From the NCBI GenBank assembly GCA_004194705.1, contig SADC01000095.1, positions 62,001-126,000 on the forward strand: a DNA stretch of 64,000 nucleotides. Direction: 5' to 3'. The notes beneath the pieces are model-generated. The model was not told where the DNA came from, ran no database searches, and saw only the letters and a program-made list of their open reading frames with translations. Shown in pieces: positions 13,001 to 25,200 of the stretch. Both the position numbers and the translations under genes were made by a program. The DNA comes from Ditylenchus dipsaci. Taxonomy: Eukaryota; Nematoda; Chromadorea; Rhabditida; Anguinidae. Positions within the stretch are counted from its first letter, which is position 1. The number at the start of each line of letters is the position of its first letter.

Positions 13001-13522
13001 CCGGTAAATTGAACTTCCAGACTTGTCTTGAGAGCATTTTCGAAATTTAAACGAGTTTTGACGCTGTTGTCATATACGTCGGAGGCATTGCACTGTCCAG
13101 TATTGCCTCCACTTTACCAACCTTCAATAGGGGCTGCATAGGGTTCAATTTGTAGAAGTTAAATTTGAAGAGGTTCATTTTACCTAGAGCCCTGAATATC
13201 AATTTATTTTTTCAGTATTTCTATGTGGACTATGAACTCCCCTCCAGCTTAACTAATAGAGTTATTAAAAGTTCTAAGGTTTGCCAGTTTTGCTTAAGTG
13301 TGATTGAGATAAATTTCAAAGACAATTTTCCAGGGACTTCTAACCCACCCAAGATCCACTCAGCAAACCTTGCTGATGGATAAAAGCCAGTTTGAAGCGT
13401 TGACCAGGTTCCATGGTTCTGAACTGCTACCTATCAACATTAGAGACAGACGTCTGCACCAGCTTTGGTTTGGATACCGCAAACAGGACTTCCCCTCACA
13501 CCCTTGGGCTATTTTAAACTAG
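7054..13522 (+). CDS. F-box / leucine-rich-repeat protein (nine exons, one apparent 1-bp deletion)
   Basis: Probable substrate-recognition subunit of an SCF (Skp1-Cullin-F-box) ubiquitin ligase. Exons: 7054-7197, 7253-7366, 7657-7808, 7861-8076, 8799-9061, 9103-9235, 12707-12910, 13216-13278, 13334-13522; about 492 aa. Residues about 80-117 match the F-box: LPGEIL split by an intron, then MIIFQFLSPIDR and ERVCKRW. Later exons carry leucine-rich repeats, for example LPRLQHLNLMNM, LVNLKLRNNNIGALGF and LTNLAVYL. All junctions are GT-AG and in phase except that exon 3 reads into TGA at 7789; one extra G in the GGG at 7781-7783 restores the frame and matches the GTGAGT donor at 7809. The start is the first Met of the first open exon; 7063 is an alternative. 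Intron 6 (9236-12706) holds two fold-back elements. The specific target is unknown. Confidence 0.85.
7412..7500. mobile_element. Pogo-like MITE fragment inside intron 2
   Basis: Contains CTCGATTTAACATACGG and its inverted copy CCGTATGTTAAATCGAG, the same termini as the element at 2101. Only one end is clear. Confidence 0.55.
8295..8542. mobile_element. CCGTATT-type TA MITE, copy 1
   Basis: Inverted ends CCGTATTCTCTCTATTAG and CTAATAGAGAGAATACGG, flanked by TA on both sides. The interior has the family-specific stretch near CCCACGAGCTACTGATTCCG. It lies in intron 4 of the F-box gene. Confidence 0.85.
9997..11421. mobile_element. Fold-back element with 8-bp target duplication (CTTTAAAA)
   Basis: The element 10005-11413 starts GGGCAAAGC and ends GCTTTGCCCC, with CTTTAAAA on both sides (9997-10004, 11414-11421). 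The arms, about 380 bp each, consist of TTTTGCTGCAAAAAGACTTT-like tandem units followed by a shared block containing CACATGCCTTCTCCGCAACA. The central 600 bp is unique. Long open frames in the arms are repeat artefacts. It lies in intron 6 of the F-box gene. Confidence 0.8.
11565..11945. mobile_element. Fold-back MITE
   Basis: Inverted arms begin GTTGCCCCTAAAGTCTGAA and end TTCAGTCTTTAGAGGCAAC. The inner halves pair around CAGCGACAAATTG / CAATCTGTCGCTG. No coding potential. Confidence 0.7.
12945..13195. mobile_element. Probable pogo-like MITE in intron 7 of the F-box gene
   Basis: Repeated GTAAATTGAAC/ATAAATTGAACCTC at the left and GGTTCAATTTGTAGAAG-like inverted segments at the right resemble degenerate pogo termini. 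The exact ends are not resolved. Confidence 0.4.
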
Positions 13523-13630
13523 GAAATAACTAGAATATATATTTGCTGTATTTTTGAGTGCTACTGTCTGTATTTAAAATTGGTCAGAATGATTGTGAGG
13601 ACATCTGTGAAAAACTATTTGCTTATATTG

Positions 13631-13636
13631 AATAAA
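13631..13636 (+). other. Poly(A) signal of the F-box gene
   Basis: AATAAA 109 nt after the TAG stop at 13520. Confidence 0.6.
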
Positions 13637-13744
13637 TTATTTCGTTAACCTCAGTTTGACAAGAGTACGGCATAGCTCAAAAAACGGTCCAAAATCATCT
13701 TTTTACATATGGGACCGTAGTTATGGGACCATACGTAGGGGACC

Positions 13745-13865
13745 ATAGCACGGCGCCGAGATCTTGAAAAATGGGACCGCGCGCCGGAACCGGCGCCGGA
13801 TTTTTCCGAAAATCGACGCCGAGCGCACAACGTGGCGTCGGTCATTTTTTGGCGCCGGTCGCCAA
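13745..13865. repeat. GC-rich GGCGCCGG palindrome module
   Basis: A dense run of self-complementary GGCGCCG/GCGCCGGC motifs in AT-rich surroundings. Similar modules occur at about 15709-15735 and 21975-22115. Confidence 0.5.
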
Positions 13866-13939
13866 AAAATCTATAAGTAACTAAGAAAATGTTTCTTTTG
13901 CAAAAATACCTATTTTCTTATTTATCATTGAAAAAATAG

Positions 13940-16145
13940 GCAAAAATTAATATCACGCGACTTTTTCTTGTTATAAACTAACATTGTTTTGCATTTTCAC
14001 AATAATGATTATGTGAAACTCTTCCTTACATCTGTAAGCATTGAGGTAACATGATCAGCTTGCAAAAATAAACTGTATGTCACAAGCTAGCATGGCCAGT
14101 AATGGAAACCTGAGATACCAGTAATATGCTTGTAAAGTACTTGCATAATTGTGTGAGATGAAGTTTATTGGAGCAGGTTCAATGGGTAAGACTTCTTGAA
14201 TTTTACGAGTTGTTGGTTAACTATATGTACAAAAAAAATAATATTATGATATTTTTAGCAAAAATAAAAAAAAGATAAAAAAAATTATTAAATAACGGAT
14301 TTTCCGTTATTGCTACGATGGCAAAGTAGACTTTGATAGCTCTTTTTTCAGAGAGCACCCTGTTGATACCTACTTGAACCTACATATGGACCGCCTGACA
14401 GAGAGGATGTGTATGGCAAGCAAAATTGCGTAACAATATCAATTTCCCTATAGAAATAAAGGATTTTGAAGTAGGACAATGACTTATTTGGACAATAATA
14501 TTCCTTTTGAAGGTTTTACGAGCTGTTAAAAGAGGAACACATAGACGGATTTGGTTCCCTGCTTGCCTGAAAAAGAGAGGCACACCTCTGGCTACTATTA
14601 CTACTGCTCATCTTCCTATTTGTTTGGTTTGCAACACTCGTAAATATTAATGCTACTACTGCCACTCAAGCAAAAATACATAGTTGGAGCATGCAGGAAT
14701 GGTCGGTCGAGGTTTGGTCGATTAGGTGGACTTGGGATATCAGCAGATGAAAAAAGTTATTTTATTATAAAGTTTTTTTCATTTTATCCATGTGTAGCCT
14801 GCAAAAGTTTCCACAAAAAATCAGAATATACTAATCACACTGGGGTTGAACCTCCGTATTTTTTAGCCTACTCATGCAGAAAATACCAATTATCATCTGG
14901 CTACTCAAACTAACCTGGAAATAAATAGAGTACCTAATTTTTTGATATAAAGAGTGTGTCAGAATTGCGTGGCCACCGATAAAAAATGGGCTACATGACC
15001 ACTTGTCTGGTTGATTTCCGCAACTAGGCAGCTACTCGCCAACTTTAATTGTTTTACCAGTAATAAAGAATAGAAAAAAGGCTTTTTCGAATTCTACAAA
15101 GTGAGACAAGAAATGGAAATTTAAAATTTTTTGAAAATTCTTGACATTTTGAATTTGATTTCACTCTAGCGGTCCAGGCAGGCTTGCCATCTTTTTAACC
15201 GGCTTGTGGGACTTACACTAACAAAGGAGGGACGCTGACTGTGACCTGGGGTTTTTTTCGATGAATTTTTTTTATGCGCGTATTCTTTTAGAGCGTGCCC
15301 AAATCCTATGTGAATTGGGCTCCCCACCTCTGAAAGCTAACAAAAATTTTATAAATGACTCATGGTCCATGGGTCATTTAAAAAAAACTATGATAGGAGT
15401 ATCGACCTGTTTTTAGAACTTTGAGTGACCCTTGTACCATGTTTTGTGAACCTTCAGAGCCGGCAAGCCGGCTCTGAAGGAACTTCGGCAGGCTCTACAA
15501 GAATATGCAGAAAAAATTCCATCAAAGTTCCCCCAGGTCACAGTCAGGGTCGCTTCTTGTAAGCCCAGGCGAGTAGATTATCGGCTAGAACACTACAAAC
15601 CAAACATTCGGCTTGGTCTGTGAGTCAAAAGGTCAAATTTCAATCACGAAAAATTCCGCGGAAAAGTGTCGACCGTCAACTAGAAACATGTCCCATACAT
15701 AGTTGCACGAGCGCCGGCGCTCGACGCCGAATTTGAAAAAATGCGGCACCCGTATTTTCAGCAAATTTGTATATTTTTTTAATATTTTTTTTTCAATTTT
15801 TTTTATCTTTTTTTTATTTTTGCTAAAAATATCATAATATTATTTTTTTTTGTACATATAGTTAACCAACAACTCGTAAAATTCAAGAAGTCTTACCCAT
15901 TGAACCTGCTCCAATAAACTTCATCTCACACAATTATGCAAGTACTTTACAAGCATATTACTGGTATCTCAGGTTTATCCATTACTGGCCATGCTAGCTT
16001 GTGACATACAGTTTATTTTTGCAAGCTGATCATGTTACCTCAATGCTTACAGATGTAAGGAAGAGTTTCACATAATCATTATTGTGAAAATGCAAAACAA
16101 TGTTAGTTTATAACAAGAAAAAGTCGCGTGATATTAATTTTTGTC
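13940..16145. mobile_element. 2.2-kb fold-back element with 340-bp arms
   Basis: 13940-14285 and 15800-16145 are near-identical reverse complements. They include CATTGAGGTAACATGATCAG, CTAGCATGGCCAGTAATGG, AGATGAAGTTTATTGGAGC and the A/T run with AATATTATGATATTTTTAGC. Between them lies unique DNA plus a nested inverted pair at about 15170-15570 (GACTGTGACCTGGGG / CCCCAGGTCACAGTC). The central open frames (14650-14913, 14380-14583) have no recognisable similarity and no splice context. Confidence 0.75.
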
Positions 16146-17690
16146 ACTCTCGGCAATTTTTTTATCTAGATTTTCGAAATGTTCAGCGAAATGAGATTCG
16201 TCCGTCTAGTTTCAAACGACGGCTGTCTCAGCGAATCAAAAAAGTTTTGCCACTTGCACTCGCGGCTCTCGATATATAATGCAACTTGTTTGGAAAATCG
16301 AGATGAACCACATTTGGAAAAAAAAATCGAAAATTATGACAAAAATCGTAAACGGGTCTGAATTTGAGGTGAGCGCACTATATATTAAAAGTAGACTGTG
16401 TGCAGAGAAAAAATTGACCAAATTTTCTAGTTTTACACCACTATTTTTGACACACTAACCCCATATTTATATAAAATAGCTTGTTTCCCATCAAAAATGT
16501 CTTCATTCCACATCAGACCAAAAAAAGAAGAAGGAATAAATTATGCCGGCTGGATGAAGATGCTTTTCCTTCCCTCAAAACATCTGTCAACAATAATTGA
16601 GGAGGGGGGCATGCCCATTTCTAGCTTCCAAACATACAACAAGCCCTCAAGAATAGCAGCTAAATTAGTAATGCTTGACCTATGGCATTGTAATTAATTG
16701 CCTTCTTTTTTTTCTGGCTGGTTTACACGTCAGCAGTTTGGCTGGTGAAAGTGTACATTTGAAAAAGCTTTGCCTACCTCTCCAATTGTATTCCTTGCCT
16801 TGGTTTGTGGGGGGGGGCATACATATGCATCAGCAGTGGTTGTGTGTGCATTGAATGGTGTGTTGGAGGTTGTGAATTTCTTGTATTGGATTATTGACTG
16901 TCTGCTTTTTCAAAAAGTTTTAGTCAATTTGTATTTGTTGAATATGTTGCTGTTGCTGCAGAAAAGTGTTTTTTCTCCATTTTTTGTGATTTTGATGTTA
17001 ACTTTGTCGGATTGTTGTTTGAATAATGTTATTGCAATTGCATCAACTTTATGTGTAGGTTAAGTTTTTCCTTAAAAGTTGATCAGAACTTACTTAGATG
17101 TTTAAATAATGTTATTTGTACACGTTCTATTTGCAGGATTAACCTATAAATTTTTAAATTTTGAACAGACGTGATTTTTTCTCTGATTGAATTTCAAAAT
17201 TCCGTATATGCAGAAAATTTTAGAATGAGAATTTTCTTAGTATATCTTACACACATTAAAAAATGACGACAAAATTTACAGAAATCCTATCCACCCTCAC
17301 CCCGTGGTTTATAAAATGTGAAATTATTTGAAAGTTCGGAATACCGTAAATGATCTAATCATCCGTCACCCCAATTCAGGGCTTTGTGCTTTTGAGGCTC
17401 AAAAATTTTTTTATTTTTGAAATTTTACGTCAAAATTTTTACTTCAAAATAAACACTGCAAAAAAATTTTTCCTTCAAAAAGTCATTTTTTTTTTCAAAA
17501 TTTTGAGATCGCAAACCTGCCCTAATTTCAAATTGTCTAAAACTGTTTTTGTAAATTCTGTTTTTCTGAATTTTTCAAGATCTGAAAATTACCCATAAGA
17601 CATTTAAAAAATATTAAACACAAAAAACCAAAAAGTTTAGAGAACCAAAATTTTAGACCACTTGAAGTTTGAAAAAATTGCAATGTTCGA
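16146..17690. other. Intergenic DNA with unassigned short open frames
   Basis: Open frames at 16497-16697 and 16770-17063 start with ATG and encode 66 and 97 residues; the second is very hydrophobic. I recognise no family and see no supporting splice sites. T-rich and poly-G tracts occur near 16811. Nothing further can be supported. Confidence 0.35.
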
Positions 17691-17692
17691 CC

Positions 17693-17983
17693 CTAGTAGC
17701 GAATAGCACCACCAACAAGATCCCCCTCCCCCCCCCCAATTTTTTCCTTCTAAAACTTAAGTAAAGACCACCCCAAAATATGTCCGAGAGCCCGGAAAAG
17801 TGTGCAAACTATTTATTAGTCACAACTTCCGTACGCTGGCCTATCCTCAAGCTTAAGGGCTAAGCCTAAACTTGTTGTTCCAAAGGGTAGTTACAGCTAT
17901 TTTTATAAAAGACCCCTGGTCTGATGACCCTGGGCCGGTCAGCTTTTCGGAGGGGGGGGGGGTGGTATTCGCTACTAGCGGCC
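17693..17983. mobile_element. Fold-back MITE with AGTAGCGAATA ends
   Basis: The left end AGTAGCGAATAGCACCACC pairs with the right end GGTGGTATTCGCTACT, with poly-C and poly-G tracts just inside each end. A related family member may be the 32711 element. Confidence 0.65.
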
Positions 17984-18654
17984 ACGGTTCTAATTCTTTG
18001 CTATGGTTTATTATTATAGCAATTATGGTGTTTCTTTGTTTTTTGCATTAATTTATAAATAATTTGATTCTTATGGCTTTCACCGTCTCTTTTTTGGAAA
18101 AAAATGGGAAGCGCTTCCAGGAGAGGCGGTTTACTGATCAATTAACTCCTTAAGTACGCAGCTCAGAAAAATGTCTGGATTTCTGGATATGGATGGGCGC
18201 CTCTTTTGACCATGAAAATTATTGAGCGAGTTTTTTTGCTCACGTTGTATTATTTCATTCACCAAACACCTATTGATATTCAATGCGCCAAAAAAAAGAC
18301 TCTTAACCACAATAGTTTTGGGGCTAGCGTTGCATTTTAATCTTTTGTTTTTCTGAATTGTGCATGACTACTCTCCTCAAACAATCATCCACTGGTTTAA
18401 CTATCTGGTGTTCAGGGTGTCCACTTGGCAGTTGTCGACATGACAGCAGGTGATTTTTTTTGTTTGGTTTATATTGAAATTCCTTGGGAAAATGCTAATT
18501 CAAATTTTATTTATTAATTCATAAATTGACTTAATTTTAAAAGTTCACACTTTCTTTCCTCAAAAGCTTTATACTTAAAACAACCGCCAGATTTTTTCAG
18601 TCATTTTAGTAATAAAAACTTTTAAAAAACCTTCTAAAAGCCCGGAGCTCAAGT

Positions 18655-18930
18655 CAATTCAAGCGTTTCGCGTGGTGCCTAGGCGTTTGGCCCCTTTTGT
18701 GACATTTTTGGCGTTCTGCCCTACGTATTGTTTCAGCCACTTAGGCCTTATTTTTCAAGCTATTTCGTAGTTCGTAAGACATTTTTTAGTCCGGCTAACA
18801 TGCGCTGGCCTACCCTAAGCCTAAGTTAAAAAAGTAAGGCCTAAGTTGCTAAAACAATACATAAAGCAGAGCGCCGAAAATATCACAAAAGGAGCCGAAT
18901 GCCCCTACGCTTTTTGCTTGGTACTTAAAC
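18655..18930. mobile_element. Fold-back MITE
   Basis: Inverted segments: AGGCGTTTGGCCCCTTTTGTGA with CACAAAAGGAGCCGAATGCC, TGTTTCAGCCACTTAGGCC with GGCCTAAGTTGC, and a central CTGGCCTACCCTAAGCCTAAG block. Confidence 0.6.
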
Positions 18931-19245
18931 ACCATTTAAAATTGGCTTAAAGTCCCTCCTTTCACACCGTTTTGTTTAACTTTTATTCCCAAATATATCG
19001 CAAGAATCTGACGGTTATTATAAGAATAAAATTATAAACTAACAAAAGCGCACAAATTTTACAATCGTTTTGACCCTCATGTTTTGGTGAAGTGAGAAAA
19101 AATGAAAATTAGAAATAAAATGCAAAAAAATTGAAAAAAAAAGTTTGAGGGGCTGAATATGTTTCGGCCGATTGCAAAGAAAAATAGCCCTTTTTATCGA
19201 CGCGACCTTGAAATTTTGTTGTTACCTATCGAAATTTATTTTAAA

Positions 19246-22200
19246 ATGTTTACAGGCCAACAAAAAGAGAGCACTAATCCAGCCTGTTCATCGTCCAGTT
19301 CTTCTCTTTCTAGTGGTCCATCCGAGGCCATGCAAGTTAATGTGGTTAAAGCGTTGGAGGACAGGGACTTCAGCTATGCCAAAGAAATGTGCGACAACTG
19401 CTCCACCTGGCAACTGGTCTATGAGAACAGCAAGAAAACTACAAAAGTGTGGACCAAACCAGTCTCTGATTCCAACCTGCATATGATTAAGGTTAGAGAT
19501 TTGTTGTATGGTTGTCAGTGGGTAATTTTAGCTAGAAAAGTTTGCAGGCTAGAAGTGAATTCCACGATGTATGCGCGGATGTGGCATATGATGTGCTTCA
19601 AGATCCAGATTATAGGTAGCAAGTTTATGAAAATCTTCGGGTTTGAAGTAACTGTTAGTAAAATTTTACGGTTTCGGTATTGCGACGAAAATTCTAATGA
19701 ACAGTGCAAAAAAATTCAAAAGTGACAAACACAGGGCGATTTAATTTTTTTTGAGTTATTTCTTTTTAATTGCTCTGTTATTATTTTTTCAATTTTTTAT
19801 TCTCTTTTCATATTTCTAGCTTAGAGTATCGGTACGGCGAAAATTCTGCGGATGCATGTTATTGGTCGTTTAGCTCAATTTTACACTCACTTAAAAGACC
19901 ATGTTTACGCGTTCTAAATTGACCCCTGCCAATTCAAATTTTTTTTCGCAATCATTGGATTTCTGTACCGATTTTTCGCTTGGCGTTTCTAACAAAACAG
20001 CGCCTGAAAATTAAGTTGTAGGCCTTGTTTTATTATTGACCCAATCAAAAAATTCGTACAGAAATTCAATAATCACAAAAATTGATTTAGCGGGGGATAA
20101 TTCAGAACTCGTGAACATGGTCCTTTAAGTCTGCAATATTTTTATGGCCTGCCAACGCTGGCCTGTCTATCAATATTTACAGCGCATTTTCCTTTTCGAC
20201 TTTTGCAGCAATTTTATTTTTCGAACAGAATATATCATGATTAAAACACATATAAATAACATATAATATAAACAGCCTAATGAAAATAGACACTTCATGC
20301 GCTGATTTTTTGCTTCATCATAGGAGATTCATCAAAACCTCATAATCTGTGAGAACAGCGCCTCTTTGGTGTCGAAGGAGCAGCACTGATATCTTTGATA
20401 GATTCAGCAATCAGTCGAATCAATTTCCCTAAACATTTAAAAGTTTTTGACGCTGAAAAAGGATATTATTACCGTGAATCTCGAGTGTGGCTTGAACCAC
20501 CAAAACGGAGTTATCTGAGAAATTGAAATTCTCAATTGCAGTAGTTTTGACGAATAATTCGGCTCGGTTAGCATTCTCATCGATGACCGCCACTCCGCAA
20601 GAATCAATTCTTCTTCCAAGCATTGAATTTCTGAAGTTTCCTAACATCTCACATTGGACTTCTGTAAAGAAAATTCAGTATTATTAAAGCAAACGTATCT
20701 AAATAAGTAATGCTGACCACAGAAAAGTCCATTGGTCCCAGCTTCGAAAGATTTTAACTTTTGGGGAGTTTGGGCTTGCAGTCACCCACTACCTCAAAAT
20801 CCGAGGAATCCTTGAACTGCAGATCAAAGGGAAAGTCAGAAAATTGATTGGTAGTCTTGTGGCTAGAAGCCGTATGGAGACCCTCAAAATAGATCACCTG
20901 CAAAATAACATAAAAGAAAATGCAGCAAATCATAATTTAAAGTCCTTCAAATACCTGGAACTTTTTCACATTCTGTAGCTTCAGCGTGGCGGCGTGCCAT
21001 GATTTGATGAAAATTATCCTCCCATCACTTGTCTCTCCCTTGACCGAGAAAAAGTTTTTTTGTCACCCAAATATGTTTGCTTAATCAGTACAGTGCAGCT
21101 TCTAAAACGTGAATAAAAATTCAAATCCCATTTTGGACTGACTTACAGCAATTTCGAACCAACAGGCATAGCATTCAGATAGGCAGACGAAGAGATTTGG
21201 ATAGAGCTGTTTGCCGCTTGAACCATATTTTATGCAATGAGCTAAAAAATATTTTTTAATGAAAATAAAACTACGTCACTGAGTATAGTTCTAAAAATTT
21301 GCTAAATACAGCATACATACGCAACAAAAAAATTGTGTATAATGTCAGAAACACGAGTTTCGTCTAGTCTTCCTGTGGTTTGAGTCTTGGTCTGTGAATG
21401 GGCCGTGGTGGACACGAGCCAAACCACAGGGGGACTAAGCGAAACTTGGCTTTCTGACATTATATACTAAAAATTGAATATTTGTTTTATGTCGATCGGC
21501 GTTGACATATTTTTCAGATATTCGGAATTCAATCTATAAAAAAAGTTACGGTCTTTCAAAGTCTCTCAAATTTCTCGGGACACCCTGTAAGAGCAAACGT
21601 TTGAAGAACGCGCACTTTTAAAGAATAACATTAAAAAGTAAGTATTGCCTTGCGCCTTTTTAATCTTATCTTATCAGATATTTTTTATCTTATTATATGA
21701 GATTAGATCAAAATTTTAATAAGTCGAACCTGAATTTAACAGTGACCTTAATTTAACAATACTGTCTGAATCAGAGATTATAATGAAAAATTTGAAAATA
21801 TCATTTTCAACAAAAGATGTTAAGTTAAAATTTTCAATAAGTGCTGGAGCTTCGGATATTAGACGGCACAACAAATCAAATAGATCGAGCCTTTCTCATG
21901 TCAGTTTACGTGCGCGTTCTCGTGCGTTTTTACGCATACCTAAATGTGTTCCAATCCATTGCACCACTAGCATAGCTGCAAAAATAGCGCCAGCGCCGGC
22001 GCCAGAGCACCCAAATTCAAAAAACCGGCGCCAGCGCCGGTTTTTTGAACGAAGAAAAAATCGCGCCAACGCTAGCGCCGGCGCGATTTTGCTGGCGCCG
22101 TAAAAAGCGCCGGCGCACTCAAAAGCGGCTATTCTACAAATTATTGACATAATTTTCAACATTTTTCTCCATATCAAATATTTATCAGGGCAGAATTGTA

Positions 22201-25200
22201 GACCAACATAGTCTTGCTATTTAGTAGCTGTTGGCCAGTTGACGTTTTTCGGCCAGATGAGTGCATGGCCATAATGCTAAACAGTATCTCCACTGCTGCA
22301 CTGCTTGCAGGTATTGCGAGAATGTCGTGCGCAACGTTTTCAAGAGTTGGATAAACCTTAAGTTGGTAAAAAGTTAAGAAGTTTCAAGCATAGTAAAGGC
22401 CCTCAGCAACTGGATTTTACACTGATCCCCTGGATTGTATTCCGATCGCCAGGAAGGTACGTCAAGCACAGAGAGGTGCCTCAATCGTATCCTGATCACC
22501 AGGAACCTTTTTAGCAGTAGCATATTTACACAGTATTTCGCATGTGTCATGTCGCCACTTTTCTCTTGAATAACATGCCTCTGCGTATTTTTATTTGACT
22601 CTTTAATATACCGTTTTTCCTCTAATAAACGCTCCCCTCGACTTTGAGGGTTTAATTTCGGAGAAGATTTTTTTCGAACACTTTTTTTGCATTTTCTTAG
22701 TTCCCGCAAGCTCTACCGATTCTACGTTTTGGATTTTGGTTGAGTACTAAAAATCCAAAAATGACTCGAATTAACGCCCCCTCCTAGAGGCAAGTGAAAA
22801 AAATAAACGCCCAGGGCGTTAATTAGAGGAAATACGGTATTGAAAAGCACATCTATGTTGTATAAATCTTTTTTCTGCTTCTTCTGGTCCAAAAGGGTAA
22901 AATATCGATTAGGGACCATATCGATTAGCGACCCACTACTTCACTACTTCAAAGGATTTATCAGCTCTATGAAATTTTTCGGACCTGATCTCAACGGATT
23001 CGGGTTTAGGAAGAGATTTCGGTTTTAAAAGTAATTTTTCGAGAGAGAGAAAAAAATCCGTCAAAATTGCCGATCTTTTATGAAAAGTTGAACATTTCTT
23101 GGCACGAGGGGTCGCTAATTAAGGGTCGCTAATCGATAGTCGTTCGTCCAAAAGTGCCTTCTTTTTCCCATTTGGTTAAAGAAACGAATATCTAAACAAT
23201 TTTTTTTAAGTTTTTATGCCATTAGATAGCTCTGCGATTCTAGTTTTCAACTAAGAATTATTGGTTGCAACATATTTGCAAAATATACCACAAAAAGGTA
23301 AAAGTATGAATCAAATTGTTTTTCTGATTTACTTTATAATTCTCGTTTTTTTGTGGTACAACAAATAACATCTCGTCAGAAGCCGGAATAGCAGAAGTAC
23401 TTGATGGTGTAAAAACTTTTAAAAATTGTTTAAATATTTGTTTCATTGACCAAAAAAAGGAAGCGCTTTTGAAAAAAGAAGGCACTTTAGACCAGAAGAA
23501 GATTATATTCATCAGAAAGTGTTTATTTCTCTATCTTATACGTTTTTAAACTGAAGTGAAAAGTATTTAAAGGGGCATGCCCACGCTAATAAGAGGTGGT
23601 GCCCGGGAATTCAAATTTTTTTCCTAATCATTGTATTTCTGTACATATTTTTTAACTTGGTTTCTAACAAAACAAGGCCTAAAATTTAATTTTAGGTATG
23701 GTTTTGTTAGAAACCAAGTTGAAAAATCCGTACACAAGTTCAGTGATTAGGAAAAATTTTTGAATTCCCGGCACCACCTCTTATTAGCGTGGATATGCCC
23801 TTAAAAAGAAGAAGATATGATTAAAAAATCATACCAAGTTCTAACTGAGCTATATCAAACTTAAAGAGGTATACTCACCTGTTAAAATTTTGTCCCCGCT
23901 AATTAAAAAAAATTCAAAATCTATTCGTATTTTTTAACTTGGTTCCTAACAAAACAACGCCTAGAATTTAGTTTCAGCTATAGCTTTGTTAGAAACCCAA
24001 TCAAAGCATCCGTGCAGAAAGTTAGTGATTACAAAAACATTTTGAATTAGCGGGACAAATTTGGAATGGTGAGCATCTTCTTTCAGGCAGAAAAAAAATT
24101 CAGACAATTTTTTTAAATCTATTGGCATAGAATTACTCAGAATTAAATTCTGAACAAAACGCTATAATCGTATAAAACGACCTTTTCCGTGTTGAATTTT
24201 TTTCATATTTAGACACAAATGGGACAAATACATGCTCTCAACCATTCCAATCGGCTACTTGGATGTGAACAATGATGTCTGCTATTACTCCTGTAAGCTT
24301 CTAAAAAACAGGCTCAAAATAAACATTGATTCCTCTAAAACTAAATTTTTTAAATTTTTTTTGTATGCAATGTTTTAGGGGTAAAACGTTGCTTTTACAA
24401 ATTCTAGTCACATTCTCGGGCTGCATGACGGGCAAAACCAGAAAACCAGTAATTAGTTTGAAGTTTTTTGTTTGTGAAAGTCGTACAGCTTTAACCATAG
24501 TGAGTCACTATTAGTGACCTAGAACTAACTTTAAAATTTCATGGCACAGGTTGGCCAACGAAACCTGCTTTTTTTGAACACAATTTTTGAACGATGTTCT
24601 TGGGCCATCCTTTGAGTCATAAAAATCATATTGAAAATTTCGGTTTCGAGTCCGGGACTCAGTTTCGGTTAGCTTTTCATCTCGAAAAATTGTGCATTTA
24701 ATTCAATTTGAATGGAAATTCTATTAGGTATATAGTATAGAAAATACGATTTTTTCTTGGTCCCCGCTCCACGGCGTGTCAGAATGACTTAAGTGGCCAA
24801 ATTGTGTCGAGACCACAAATTCATTTATTTTAACTTATTTTTCTATTTTTGCCCTTATATTTTTGCCTTTAACTAGGACCCTTGACATGTTTTTAATGAG
24901 GATTTTAATTTTTTATGATTTTTTTCAGTTAGACCATTTTTCCGTCGGACTTTTGCAATTAGTTTATTTTTAGGCAAATCTTTTGCTCAAGTTACTGTTT
25001 GAGTGTGGTAAACTCGTCTTTGAGGGTAAGTCCCTCTTGGGCGAGGTTGTGAGTTATCCTTAGATTCTCTGGCTTGACGAAGGGCATCTTTTTTTGCAGC
25101 TTTTGAAAGCCCTCCTCTTTTGCCTTTTCAATAAAAATCCATTAGTATATCTAAAAATAGTTCAAAAATTTTTTAGTAATTTTTATGCTAGTTTTCATTT

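Noticed and set aside
16770..17063. 97-residue hydrophobic open frame
   Set aside because: T/G-rich composition alone explains the hydrophobicity; no homolog recognised and no flanking exon.
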